This document shows, in pieces, positions 43,126 to 52,265 of a DNA stretch of 64,000 bases. Made by a program: the position numbers and the translations under genes. The stretch spans positions 248,001 to 312,000 of the forward strand of contig NZ_SRLE01000009.1 in NCBI RefSeq assembly GCF_004745945.1, in the 5' to 3' direction. Position 1 is the stretch's first letter; every line of letters starts with the position of its first letter. This DNA comes from Mangrovimicrobium sediminis. GTDB taxonomy: Bacteria; Pseudomonadota; Gammaproteobacteria; Pseudomonadales; Halieaceae. The notes under the pieces were generated by a model. That model searched no databases and was not told where the DNA came from. It was given only the letters and a program-made list of their open reading frames with translations.

Positions 43126-44697
43126 TCAGGCCAGCACGGCCTGGCGAAAATCGCCCAGGTGCTGCCGCTCGCTGTCCGAGACCTGCCGCTGCGGGGTCTC
43201 GCCCAGCAGGTCGGCCATCGCCGGCACCAGCTCGCGCAGCAGCGCGACGCTGACCGGCAGCGCCTGTTCCAGGCTCAGGCTCTCGTCGTGCAACTGGCCG
43301 ATCAACTGGTGCAGCACGGGAATCTGGTACTGGTCGACGAACACGCCGGCGGCGGGCTGCACCAGGCGCTGACTGGCGCGCTCGCGCAGCAGGCCCTGCA
43401 TCTGCGCGTTGAGCGAGATCGCCTCCAGCAGCTGGCTGTTGATACGGCGCAGCAGCTGGATATCCGCCACCGCGCCCTTGTAGTAGAGCAGCGCCAGCAC
43501 GCCCCAGTAGAAGCTGTAGTCCCACACCAGTTTCACCGACATCATGGTGCGGTCACCGAAGCCGCCGTACTGGTCGGTGTACAGGGACAGGGTGTTGGAG
43601 AAGAAACTCGTGTAGAAAAACTCCAGCGCCCGCGTCTCGAAGGCGATGTCAGTGCCGCGGCTGTCGGCGATGATCAGGTGGCTGAGTATCTCGTTGGCCA
43701 GCGCGATAAAGTCGCTGCCCGGCGAATAGAACGGGTCGGAGAACACGCCGGACTCGCCGGTGAGTCCCCAGCCCTCGTCGGAGAACATCTGCTTGCAGTC
43801 GTAGGAGTAGTCGCGCAGGGCGACGAAATCCAGCAGGCGCGAACCCTCCAGCGCCGCGGCGCACTGCGGATGGTTGCGCGACAGCCAGGCCAGGGCGCCG
43901 GGGTAATCGCTGATCGCCGCTGTCTCGAAGGCCTGGTCGTCCATGACGATGCCGATGCTGGTGGCGCCGCTGCCCAGGGGGATAATCCACACCCAGTAGC
44001 CCGGCCCCATCAGGTGGTTGGTGCTCAGCCAGCGCTTGCCGTCCAGCACCATGCGCTCGCGCCAGGCGGCGTCGCCGGACCATTCGTCGATTTTGATGGT
44101 CTTGTCCACCCGGAACCAGATGGCGTTGCCGCGGTGCGGGCTGGGCCGGGCCAGGCCCAGTTGCCGCTTCACCAGGCCGTAGCGCCCGGTGCAATCCACC
44201 AGCCAACGGCCGCTGTACTCGCGCTCTTGTTCGCCGTCGACGAAGGACAGCCGGTGGTTGCGCGGACTCATGTCGATAGACTGGATTTGCACCCCGTGGT
44301 CTATGCGCACACCGCGTTCGAGCAGCTCGCGGTACAGGTGGTTTTCCATCGCGCCGCGCTCGAGCTGGAAGGTCGGCAGCGGGAAGCGCTGGCTGACGCC
44401 GAGTTCGTCGTGCTGGCTGAAGTCGTCCTGGGGAGCACCGAAGAAACAGCGCAGGCCGAACTTCTGCAGGTGGCTGTCGTGAAAATGCTCACCCAGTTCC
44501 AGGGTGTGGCAGAAGTAGCGTGACGCCACTTCCACCGTGGATTCGCCGACCTTGGCGACGGTCTCGTCCACCGGGAAGCGGTTGCGCTCGAGCACCACGA
44601 TATCCAGGTCCGGGCGCTGCGTTATCAGCTGCCGCGCCAACCCGAGGCCGGCCAGGCCACCTCCGGCAATGATGACGTCCTGGCGCTTGCTGTTCAT
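43126..44697 (-). CDS. FAD-dependent tryptophan-halogenase-like protein
   Basis: The 523-residue flavoprotein starts at MNSKRQD, whose ATG overlaps the upstream stop. It has GGGLAGLGLARQL (dinucleotide binding), VVLERNRFPVDETVAKVGEST with the KVGEST signature, and YWVWIIPLGSG, which corresponds to the halogenase WxWxIP region. GWGLTGESGVFSDPFYSPGSDF provides the second FAD contact. Halogenase-like proteins occur in xanthomonadin and related clusters. Whether this one brominates or chlorinates the aryl head or acts as a monooxygenase cannot be told. Confidence 0.82.
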   Translation of the reverse strand: MNSKRQDVIIAGGGLAGLGLARQLITQRPDLDIVVLERNRFPVDETVAKVGESTVEVASRYFCHTLELGEHFHDSHLQKFGLRCFFGAPQDDFSQHDELGVSQRFPLPTFQLERGAMENHLYRELLERGVRIDHGVQIQSIDMSPRNHRLSFVDGEQEREYSGRWLVDCTGRYGLVKRQLGLARPSPHRGNAIWFRVDKTIKIDEWSGDAAWRERMVLDGKRWLSTNHLMGPGYWVWIIPLGSGATSIGIVMDDQAFETAAISDYPGALAWLSRNHPQCAAALEGSRLLDFVALRDYSYDCKQMFSDEGWGLTGESGVFSDPFYSPGSDFIALANEILSHLIIADSRGTDIAFETRALEFFYTSFFSNTLSLYTDQYGGFGDRTMMSVKLVWDYSFYWGVLALLYYKGAVADIQLLRRINSQLLEAISLNAQMQGLLRERASQRLVQPAAGVFVDQYQIPVLHQLIGQLHDESLSLEQALPVSVALLRELVPAMADLLGETPQRQVSDSERQHLGDFRQAVLA

Positions 44698-45527
44698 GGG
44701 TTTACTTCCTGGGCTGGGTTGTTCGGCGTTGCGCCGGTCGGCGAGACACGGCATTGCAGGCGAGTGCCGCCGCTCAGCGGCAACGAGAATTCGGCGTTCA
44801 GCGAGCCGGTACTGGCGACCAGCAGCGGCAGCACGCGCGCCGCGGGATTGTACTGGTAACTGTGTGACAGCGCGGGCGGCAGGTCCGGCTGCGGCCACTG
44901 CGGCGCCGGGTCCGCCTCCACCTCGCAGGCCAGGCGGGCGAGCGCGGCGGGGTCATCTTCCGGCGTGATGACCAGCGCGGCGGCGAAGGCCTCGCGGTTG
45001 GCGAACAGCTCGGCCAGCGCCGAGCGCGTCGGAATATCGTAGAACGCGATGATCACCGGCCGGTTCTCCACCAGGCACTGGGTCACCCCCTCGAGCAGGG
45101 CCACCGGGACCGACTGCTCGAGGCCGGCCACCGAGTTGGCCGGCTGCCGGCAGTCGGTGGCGATGGTCCAGTAACCGGCGGCGGCGTTGTGCACGGAGTT
45201 GTGGAACTTGGTCGGCGACAACTGCTTGCGCTCGCCGGCCAGTTCGCGACACATGTAGTCGGTGAGGTCGGTATCGCCCAGCCCGGAAGTAAATACGCAG
45301 GCGAGGTCGGCGGCGTCCAGGCCGGAGGCCGCGACCGCCTGGCTGCAGGCCTCCACCGCCAGGCGCACGGCGAGCGGCGCACGGCGGCGCTCGTTGGCGG
45401 GGATCAGCTGCGGCCGCGGCGCGACCTGCTCCGCGTCCGACTCCCCGCCCGCCAGCACGCGGCGCAGCCCGTCCCAGTCACTGAAGCCTTCACCCAATGC
45501 ACCGATGCCGCGAATGGCTACCTGCAT
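44694..45527 (-). CDS. Ketosynthase chain-length-factor-like protein
   Basis: The 277-residue ketoacyl-synthase-like protein lacks the catalytic cysteine: the equivalent region reads KFHNSVHNAAAGYW. It belongs to the Ketoacyl-synt_2 type, as the CLF of aryl-polyene systems does. It would pair with the active ketosynthase encoded immediately upstream (10-bp overlap) and set chain length. The protein is shorter than full ketosynthases. Confidence 0.85.
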   Translation of the reverse strand: MQVAIRGIGALGEGFSDWDGLRRVLAGGESDAEQVAPRPQLIPANERRRAPLAVRLAVEACSQAVAASGLDAADLACVFTSGLGDTDLTDYMCRELAGERKQLSPTKFHNSVHNAAAGYWTIATDCRQPANSVAGLEQSVPVALLEGVTQCLVENRPVIIAFYDIPTRSALAELFANREAFAAALVITPEDDPAALARLACEVEADPAPQWPQPDLPPALSHSYQYNPAARVLPLLVASTGSLNAEFSLPLSGGTRLQCRVSPTGATPNNPAQEVNP

Positions 45528-46714
45528 GGGGCCTCCGCGCCGGACGCGCTGCTGAACACCAGGCTGCAGTTGTTACCGCCGAAGCCAAAGGAGTTGGTCA
45601 TCACGTGGCGCAACTCGCGCGCCTGGTTGTCGCGCGCCAGGTGCAGGCCCAGCGCCGGGTCCGGCTGCTCCAGGTTCAGGCTGGCGGGCACCAGTGACGT
45701 ACACAGGGTGTCGATGGCGATTATGGCCTCGGTAATGCCGGCCGCGCCCAGGGTGTGCCCGGTCCAGCCCTTGGTGGAGGAGCACACGGTGGAGGCCGGG
45801 AACAGCGCCTCGACCACCCGTCCCTCGATCAGGTCGTTGGCCTGGCTGGCGGTGCCGTGCAGGTTGATGTAGTCGATCTGCGCCGGCGCCAGCGACGCCC
45901 GCTGCAGCGCCTGGGTAATCGACTGGCGCGCGCCCTCCCCCTCGGGGTGCGGGTGGGACATGTGATGGGCGTCGGAGCTCTCGCCGTAGCCGGTCAGGGC
46001 CGGCCCGCCGCTGGCCTGCGGGTGATCCGGGCCGACGACCACCGCGAAGCCGGCACCCTCGCCGAGGTTGATGCCGTCGCGCCCGGCATCGAAGGGACGA
46101 CAGGGTGTGGTCGATACCAGCTGCAGCGCGTGGAATCCGTGCACCACGCTCAGGCACAGGCTGTCCGCGCCGCCGACCAGCACCGCGTCGACAAACCCGG
46201 CCTGCAGCCAGCGCGCCGCGGTGGCGAAGATCTTGGCCGAGGACGAGCAGGCGGTGTTGATGGTCATCACCGGGCCGGTGAGACCCAGGTGCTGGGCCAC
46301 GAACAGCCCCAGGGCGTGCGGGTTGTGCACCAGCGGTTGCCGGTATTCAGGTGCCAGCGCGCCTTCGTTGTCCAACTCACGGTAGGCGGCCTCGGTGCGG
46401 TCGATACTGGACGTGCTGGAGCCCAGCACCAGGCCGACCCGGGCGCTGCCGTGGCGCTCCACCAGGGCATCCACGGTCTGGCGGATCGTGCCCTGGGCCA
46501 GGCACAGCTGCGCCAGCGCATTGTTGCGGCTGGCCCAGGGGCCAAGGTCCAGGGATTCGACACCGGCCACCCTGCCGATCCAGGTCGGCACGTCGGAGCC
46601 GGCCAGGTCGTTGGGACGCAGGCCGGATTGCTTGCTGGCTATGGCGGTGCGCATCCGGGCGCTGTTCAGCCAGGCGCCCGTTGTGCTCTCGTAGTCGAGA
46701 AGCGGGAAGTACAT
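45518..46714 (-). CDS. Beta-ketoacyl-ACP synthase, first gene of the minus-strand pigment operon
   Basis: From the ATG at MYFPLL the protein has 398 residues. It carries Cys156 in NTACSSSAK, His in YINLHGTAS and His in KGWTGHTLGAAG, so the triad is complete. The C-terminus has SFGFGGNNCSLVF. It forms the elongating heterodimer with the CLF-like protein. A longer open frame upstream (to 46783) lacks a ribosome-binding site. The operon runs from here to 38690 with almost every junction overlapping. Confidence 0.9.
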   Translation of the reverse strand: MYFPLLDYESTTGAWLNSARMRTAIASKQSGLRPNDLAGSDVPTWIGRVAGVESLDLGPWASRNNALAQLCLAQGTIRQTVDALVERHGSARVGLVLGSSTSSIDRTEAAYRELDNEGALAPEYRQPLVHNPHALGLFVAQHLGLTGPVMTINTACSSSAKIFATAARWLQAGFVDAVLVGGADSLCLSVVHGFHALQLVSTTPCRPFDAGRDGINLGEGAGFAVVVGPDHPQASGGPALTGYGESSDAHHMSHPHPEGEGARQSITQALQRASLAPAQIDYINLHGTASQANDLIEGRVVEALFPASTVCSSTKGWTGHTLGAAGITEAIIAIDTLCTSLVPASLNLEQPDPALGLHLARDNQARELRHVMTNSFGFGGNNCSLVFSSASGAEAPCR

Positions 46715-46861
46715 GTGTCGAGAAAAATCAAGTCGCGCCGAAGCGGCGCATGATACTACAGGCCCAAAAGCTCGCCCAACCACATCGGCCCGAATGGGGC
46801 CTTAGTTGATCCAGCGCAGGGTCGCTGGGCAGCGCCGGATGGCGGCGCCCAGCGGGGCCGC

Positions 46862-47551
46862 TCAGCGCGCCTTGAGTCCCTCCACCCCCGGCATCAGGCG
46901 GAAGCGCCAGGAGTTCTGCAGGTAGGCGGTGGCCTGGTAGGCGCCGACGGTAAACGGAATCTCCACCAGCTGGGCCATAGTGAAGTGTTTTTCCAGGGTG
47001 GCGAAGGTCTCATCGGTGATCATGGCGTCGTCAAACATCTCCTCCACCGCGCGCAGGATGGCCGCGTCCGCCTCGTCCCAATCCGGGTCCGCCGAGCCGC
47101 GGGTGACGCGGTCGATCTCCTCGCTGGTGAGCCCGGCGCGCTTGCCGGCCTTGACGTGCTGGGCCCACTCGAAGGGCGCCTGGCACAGCCAGCCCACGCG
47201 CAGGATGATCAGCTCGCGGGTACGAAAGGGCAGCTCCCCCTTGTTCAGGGTGGTGGACATCTCCGCCTGGCGCTGGGTCAGCTCCGGGTAGCGCAGCATG
47301 GTGGCGAAATACTCGGGCAGCTGCGGCAGGGGCGCTATGCCCATGGCGCTCCACAGGTCGCGCACGAACTGCAGCTGCTCGTCGCTGAACTGGGACGGGT
47401 CGAGCGGCTCCAGCCGCGGCGGGCGGCCGAGAATATGCGCTTCGCGCGCCTCGATATCGGACATGGAATACTCCTGGGCAGTGGCGGTAAGGGTGCACAG
47501 GGCGAAGGCCAGCAGGCAGCGGGCGCGGAGGGTTCGGGCGCGGCGCGTCAC
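46862..47551 (-). CDS. Carboxymuconolactone-decarboxylase-family protein, exported
   Basis: The 229-residue protein starts at a GTG (MTRRARTL) 8 bp after AGGAG. It has a twin-Arg-like, hydrophobic signal region (CLLAFALCTLTATA). The domain contains PFRTRELIILRVGWLCQAPFEWAQHVKAGKRAG, which resembles the alkylhydroperoxidase-like core; the usual CxxC is reduced to a single Cys (LCQAPFEW). It is divergent from the oxidoreductase cluster across a 26-bp palindrome. Function in catabolism of an organic acid is guessed. Confidence 0.82.
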   Translation of the reverse strand: MTRRARTLRARCLLAFALCTLTATAQEYSMSDIEAREAHILGRPPRLEPLDPSQFSDEQLQFVRDLWSAMGIAPLPQLPEYFATMLRYPELTQRQAEMSTTLNKGELPFRTRELIILRVGWLCQAPFEWAQHVKAGKRAGLTSEEIDRVTRGSADPDWDEADAAILRAVEEMFDDAMITDETFATLEKHFTMAQLVEIPFTVGAYQATAYLQNSWRFRLMPGVEGLKAR

Positions 47552-47621
47552 GGGGCGTTCTCCTTGTGGACGGGTGGTCACTATCGGCCTGCCGGGTATT
47601 TCGCTCGGCGAACAGACCGTC

Positions 47622-47647
47622 TATTATGAACATCGCTGTTCATAATA
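47622..47647. promoter_or_regulatory. 26-bp perfect palindrome in a divergent promoter
   Basis: The 11-bp arms TATTATGAACA (47622-47632) and TGTTCATAATA (47637-47647) flank TCGC. It lies 70 bp from the CMD gene start and 66 bp from the oxidoreductase start. Length and symmetry suit a TetR-type operator controlling both directions. AT-rich -10-like sequences overlap it. No regulator gene is adjacent in the window. Confidence 0.65.
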
Positions 47648-47713
47648 ATACACGCGGGCCGGCCAGAAAACGCGAACGATATGCGCCGCCCCCGCCACGC
47701 CAAGAGGCCCTGC

Positions 47714-48832
47714 ATGAAAGTTCAACCCGCTGCCTTCCTGCGCACCACGCTACCCCTGGGTATGGACGCCCTCGACGACTACGACAGTGGCCGCTACCAC
47801 TCGATCTGGCTGCCCGACCACATGGTGAGCTTCTGGCCGGACTCGATCTGGACACCGGAATTCACTGACCTGGCCACCGTCTCGCCCTCGCCGCACCGCC
47901 ACCTGGACGCCATGGCGGTGGCCGCCGCCGCGGCGGTGAAGACGGAGAACACCCTGCTCGCCACCTGCGTGGTGGACACCGTGCGCCGCCACCCCTCGCT
48001 GCTGGCGCAGTCCGCACTGACCATCTCACACCTGTCCAAGGGGCGCTTCATCATGGGCCTGGGCAGCGGCGAGACCGAGAACACCGTCCCCTACGGCTTT
48101 GATTTCAGCAAGCCGGTGGGCCGTTTCGAGGAATCCCTGCAGGTGATCAAGCTGCTGTGGGAGAGCGAGGGCCCGGTGAACTTCGAGGGCAAGTTCTACA
48201 AGCTGCACCACGCGCGACTGGACACCGAACTGTACGAGGGCAAGGCACCGCCCATCTGGATCGGCGCCGCCGGCCCGCGCATGCTGGATATCACCGGCCG
48301 CTTCGCCGACGGCTGGTGGCCGGCGGGGGCGTGGACCCCGGAGGAGTACGCCGACAAGCTCAAGGTTATCCGCGATTCCGCCGAACGCGCCGGCCGCGAC
48401 CCGATGGCCATCGTCCCCGCCTTCGTCACCACCTGCCTGCTGGGCGATGACGACGAACTGGCGGAGATCCTCGAGGCGCCGCTGATCAAGGCCTGGATCC
48501 TGCAGATTTCCGCCGCCTCGCTCAAGGAGTTCGGCTTCGACCACCCGATGGGCGAGAACTGGCGCGGCTACCAGGACATCGATCCGGCCATCCTCACCCG
48601 CGAGCGCATCCTCGAGATGCTCGACAAGGTGGAGCCGGAGGCCATCCTTGCGGTCATCCCCAACGGCTCGCCGAAGAAGGTCGCACAACGCCTCAAGGCC
48701 TACGTGGACGCCGGCCTGCGCGTGCCCAAGCTGCTCGACTACGGCAGCATGGCGGGGCTGAAGTTCGGCGCCATCTCCGCCGCCAAGGTGCGCGAGACCG
48801 AGGACGAACTGCTGCGGCTGTGCGGGCAATAG
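47714..48832 (+). CDS. LLM-class (luciferase-like) F420/FMN-dependent oxidoreductase
   Basis: The 372-residue TIM-barrel protein starts at MKVQPAA, 6 bp after AGAGG. It has YHSIWLPDHMVSFWP near the start, TCVVDTVRRHPSLLAQSALTISHLSKGRFIMGLGSGE (pieces: RRHPSLLAQSALT and GRFIMGLGSGE) and GRFADGWWPAG. These fit F420-dependent N5,N10-methylene-H4MPT-reductase-like enzymes. It heads a four-gene plus-strand cluster and probably oxidises or reduces a shared substrate with the next three products. Confidence 0.87.
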   Translation: MKVQPAAFLRTTLPLGMDALDDYDSGRYHSIWLPDHMVSFWPDSIWTPEFTDLATVSPSPHRHLDAMAVAAAAAVKTENTLLATCVVDTVRRHPSLLAQSALTISHLSKGRFIMGLGSGETENTVPYGFDFSKPVGRFEESLQVIKLLWESEGPVNFEGKFYKLHHARLDTELYEGKAPPIWIGAAGPRMLDITGRFADGWWPAGAWTPEEYADKLKVIRDSAERAGRDPMAIVPAFVTTCLLGDDDELAEILEAPLIKAWILQISAASLKEFGFDHPMGENWRGYQDIDPAILTRERILEMLDKVEPEAILAVIPNGSPKKVAQRLKAYVDAGLRVPKLLDYGSMAGLKFGAISAAKVRETEDELLRLCGQ

Positions 48833-48835
48833 GCC

Positions 48836-50011
48836 ATGGCGACACAGGAAATACTCGACACCGCGACCCTGCTGAGCGCCGCGCAGGATGCGACCGGCCT
48901 GTCCGACTGGGGCGACCCGACCCTGCCGGAGCGCTTCGGCCTCGCCGTGGACGCCCTGCGCAAGGTGGGCATGGACGCCGCCGGCCAACGCAAGGCGGCG
49001 GAGGTCTGCCACTGGCTGCTCACCGACCGGCTGCGTTTTTTCAACGACCACAAGACCATCCCCGGACTCGCCGACGAGGTGATTGAGCGCCCGCTGTTCG
49101 CCACCGGCGAGCCGCGCGCGGGCACCACCTTGCTGCACGCCCTGCTCTCGCAGGACCCGGATTCGCGCTCGCTGCGCTTCTGGGAGGTGATGCGTCCCTC
49201 GCCGCCGCCGGGACTGGCGGGCCCGGACGACCCGCGCCGCGCCCTGGCGGACGACGACTGGCGCGAGATCAACGCCATGGCCCCGGAGTGGCTGAAGATC
49301 CACCCCTACAACGACATGCTTGGCGATGGCCTGCCCGAGTGCGAGCGCACCTGGGCCTTCGACTTCCGCATCCTCACCCCCACCGCCTGGTGGAGCGCGC
49401 CCATCGGCATGGCCATCGGCGGCTTCCCCACCGACCCGCCGGCCCAGTACCGCATCCACAAGATGATGCTGCAGCACTGCCAGTTCGGCCGGCCGAAAAA
49501 GCGCTGGGCACTGAAGGGTTTCCACGGCCCGCGCCTGGCGGCCTTCTTCGACGCCTACCCGGATGCGCGCCTGATCTGGACCCACCGCGACCCGGTGCAG
49601 GTCACCGCCTCGCGCATCGGCATGGCCATTACCCTGACCCGCGCCTTCGCCGGCGGCGCGCCGATCGACGAAAAAGCCCTGGCCGCGGCGCACCTGGGCG
49701 CCACCCGCGCCGGTATCGCCGACACCCTGTCCAACCCGCTGGTGGACGACCCGCGGGTGTACCACGTGCGCTACCGGGATTTCGTCGGCGACCCGGTGGG
49801 CACCATTCGCGGCTTTTACGAGTACGGCGACGTCGAGTTCACCCCCGCGGCGGACGCGGCAATGCGCGATTACCTGGCCAACAACCGCGGCGACCGCTAC
49901 GGTAAGTTCGTCTACTCGGCGGCGGATATCGGCGTGGATGTCGAACAGCTGAACGCGGAGTTCGCGCCCTATCGCGAGCGCTTCGGCCTCGAGACTGAAA
50001 ACAAACACTGA
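48836..50011 (+). CDS. Sulfotransferase-family protein
   Basis: The 391-residue protein has the PAPS-binding loop GEPRAGTTLLHALL near 92-105, the 3'-phosphate motif region WTHRDPVQVTASRIG near 258, and VYHVRYRDFVGDPVGTI near 312. It transfers sulfuryl groups from PAPS, usually to hydroxyl groups. It starts 3 bp after the oxidoreductase gene. Members of this family are often found in lipid or steroid catabolic clusters. Acceptor unknown. Confidence 0.85.
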   Translation: MATQEILDTATLLSAAQDATGLSDWGDPTLPERFGLAVDALRKVGMDAAGQRKAAEVCHWLLTDRLRFFNDHKTIPGLADEVIERPLFATGEPRAGTTLLHALLSQDPDSRSLRFWEVMRPSPPPGLAGPDDPRRALADDDWREINAMAPEWLKIHPYNDMLGDGLPECERTWAFDFRILTPTAWWSAPIGMAIGGFPTDPPAQYRIHKMMLQHCQFGRPKKRWALKGFHGPRLAAFFDAYPDARLIWTHRDPVQVTASRIGMAITLTRAFAGGAPIDEKALAAAHLGATRAGIADTLSNPLVDDPRVYHVRYRDFVGDPVGTIRGFYEYGDVEFTPAADAAMRDYLANNRGDRYGKFVYSAADIGVDVEQLNAEFAPYRERFGLETENKH

Positions 50012-50024
50012 GCGGAGTCACCCT

Positions 50025-50840
50025 ATGCACGACAGAATTTCCGTCGACAGCATTGCCTTCATGCGCGACAGCCTGGACACCCAGGCCGGTTACTGGCGCG
50101 AACTCGGCGCCGGGCGGCTGACCCTGCTCGGCGCGCATATCGCCATGGCCGGCACCGATGCAGTGGCCGCGGTGCTGGCGGACGGCGGCTACCGCCTGGA
50201 GAGCATCGTGCACCCGTTCCTCACCCAGCAGAGCCTGGACCGGGACCCGGCCACCTGGGAGGCGCCGCGCGCCAGCATGAACGCGGAGATCGATGCCGCG
50301 GCGGCCCTCGGCGCGCGCTCCATCTACATGGTGACCGGCGGCCACGGCGACATGAGCTGGGAGCAGGCGGCAGAGGTTTTCCGGCAGGCCATTGCACCCT
50401 GCGTGGCGAAAGCGCGGGACGCGGGCGTGGAACTGCTGATCGAGAACGCACCGCCCGGCTACGCCGACATTCACATCGCGCACTCCCTGCGCGACACGGT
50501 GCAACTGGCGGAGTTCGCCGAGGTCGGCGTATGCATCGACCTGCCCGGCTGCTGGACCGAGGCCGGCCTGCGCGAGACCTTCGTGCGGGCCATGCCGCGC
50601 TGCCACCTGGTGCAGGTCAGCGATTACGTCTACGGCGACCGCTGCGTGCCCGCCCGCGCCGTACCCGGCGACGGCGACATGCCCCTGCGCCGGCTGTTCG
50701 AGTGGCTGCTCGAGGCGGGTTACACCGGCGCCTTCGACATGGAACTGATCGGCCCGCGCATCGACGAGGAGGGCGGTTTCGCCGCCACCCGGCGCTCGGC
50801 GCTGTACATGGACAAACTGCTTACCCAGATCGGCGCCTGA
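50025..50840 (+). CDS. Sugar phosphate isomerase/epimerase (AP_endonuc_2 TIM barrel)
   Basis: The 271-residue TIM barrel has ELLIENAPPGYADIHIAHSL (metal-binding Glu), VGVCIDLPGCWTEAGL, CHLVQVSDYVYGD and GAFDMELIGPRI. These are the four metal-site strands of xylose-isomerase-like enzymes. GGAG precedes the ATG. Its job in the cluster may be an isomerisation or hydrolysis step; the broad family does not allow a specific reaction. Confidence 0.82.
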   Translation: MHDRISVDSIAFMRDSLDTQAGYWRELGAGRLTLLGAHIAMAGTDAVAAVLADGGYRLESIVHPFLTQQSLDRDPATWEAPRASMNAEIDAAAALGARSIYMVTGGHGDMSWEQAAEVFRQAIAPCVAKARDAGVELLIENAPPGYADIHIAHSLRDTVQLAEFAEVGVCIDLPGCWTEAGLRETFVRAMPRCHLVQVSDYVYGDRCVPARAVPGDGDMPLRRLFEWLLEAGYTGAFDMELIGPRIDEEGGFAATRRSALYMDKLLTQIGA

Positions 50841-50898
50841 GGGCGCCCCCGTCACGATACGGGAAAGGCGACAGGCGGCGGGCGACAGGAGAGACGGC

Positions 50899-52128
50899 AT
50901 GGCATTCGGCGACGACCCCAGCGACCAGGGCCTGCGCGAGGGCTGGCGGGCGTTCTGCCGCCAGCTGGAAGCGGCGGGCGAGCAGGCGTTCAAGGACTAC
51001 AACCCGGCCAACCCGCTGCAGCGCGCGGACGCGTTTCGCTTCCTGACACAAAACCTCGGCCAGGCCTTCGACTTCGCCCTGGAGACCCGCGACACCCGCT
51101 ACCCCGCCATCCACCGCTTCTGCACCCCCTACTGCAAGCTCGGCGGCGACGCGGCGGACTTCACCTACCAGCAGGCCTGGATCGACGGCGAGAGCGTCTA
51201 CCGCATCAGCGGCAACCGCGGCAGCGCGCGGTTTTTCAACATCACCGTGCAGGGTGAGCGGCCCGCCTGCCAACCGGGCACGGACATACCCAGCCTGCAC
51301 GACCCCTTCGGCGATATCCCCGAGGCGAACATCTTCGGCCACCAGCTGCAGTGCGCCTGGGACGGCAGTTTCGAGCTGTACATCGGCGGCCCCGAGCGCG
51401 CGGGCAACTGGCTGCCGACCACGGCGAAGTCGCGCAAGCTGTTCATCCGCAACGGCTTCGACCGCTGGGACGAACTGCCGGCGACGATCAGCATCGAGCG
51501 CGTCGATATGGATTCGCCGCGCCCCCTGCCCACGCCGGAGACCCTGGTGGAAGCCATGGGCTGGGCCGGCAATTTCCTCGAATCGATGATGCGCGACTGG
51601 CCGGACCACTCCTACCACCACAGCCCGGCGGTGGACCCGGACCACGTCAACGCGTTTCCCGGCACCGCCGCCAACGAGGACAGCGACCGCAAGCGCGGCC
51701 GCCTGGCGGCGAGCCTGTGCTGGGAGCTGGCGGCGGACGAGGCGCTGATCGTCGAGTTCGACCAGCACAGCGGCTTCTGGATGATGGCCAGCATGGGCGC
51801 GTTCTTCACCAGCATGGACTACCTCTACCGGCCGGTGAGCCACACCCCGGCGCGCACCGCCATGGGTGCGGACGGCGTGGTAAGGCTGGTGCTGTGCGCG
51901 CAGGACCCTGGCCTGCACAACTGGGTCGACACCCAGGGCTTCACCCGCGGCAACCTGATCTACCGCAACCTGCTCTCCACCGAGAACGCCGAGTTCCGCA
52001 CCCGCCTGGTGAAAACCGCGGAGCTGGACGCCGTGCTGCCGGCGGACACCCCGCGCGTCACCGCGGAGCAGCGCAGGCAACAACTGTGGACCCGCTTCAA
52101 CGCCATTCGCCGTCGCTACGCGATGTAA
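50899..52128 (+). CDS. DUF1214-domain protein
   Basis: The 409-residue soluble protein has the DUF1214 pattern: VYRISGNRGSARFFNITVQG, FELYIGGPERAGNWLP near 165-180, KLFIRNGFDRWDELPATISIERVD, and a C-terminal HNWVDTQGFTRGNLIYRN. Function unknown; such proteins often accompany sulfotransferase and LLM oxidoreductase genes in marine gammaproteobacteria, as here. It closes the cluster. Confidence 0.82.
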   Translation: MAFGDDPSDQGLREGWRAFCRQLEAAGEQAFKDYNPANPLQRADAFRFLTQNLGQAFDFALETRDTRYPAIHRFCTPYCKLGGDAADFTYQQAWIDGESVYRISGNRGSARFFNITVQGERPACQPGTDIPSLHDPFGDIPEANIFGHQLQCAWDGSFELYIGGPERAGNWLPTTAKSRKLFIRNGFDRWDELPATISIERVDMDSPRPLPTPETLVEAMGWAGNFLESMMRDWPDHSYHHSPAVDPDHVNAFPGTAANEDSDRKRGRLAASLCWELAADEALIVEFDQHSGFWMMASMGAFFTSMDYLYRPVSHTPARTAMGADGVVRLVLCAQDPGLHNWVDTQGFTRGNLIYRNLLSTENAEFRTRLVKTAELDAVLPADTPRVTAEQRRQQLWTRFNAIRRRYAM

Positions 52129-52265
52129 TACTGCCCGCCGCTGGACATAATTTCCGTCCCTGGCGGCACAACCCGCCCCGCGGCACTCGCCACATCGGGG
52201 CGCGCTCCGGCATAATATGCGCGCCCGCGACAGGGACGTGACAACAACAAAACGGAGAGCCAGCG

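Noticed and set aside
45518-46783. Extended start of the first pigment ketosynthase at 46783
   Set aside because: The extra 23 residues have no ribosome-binding site and are unlike ketosynthase N-termini; the ATG at 46714 fits the family.
48026-50008. 660-codon minus-strand frame across two catabolic genes
   Set aside because: It spans two well-supported plus-strand genes and has no recognisable domain or start signal.
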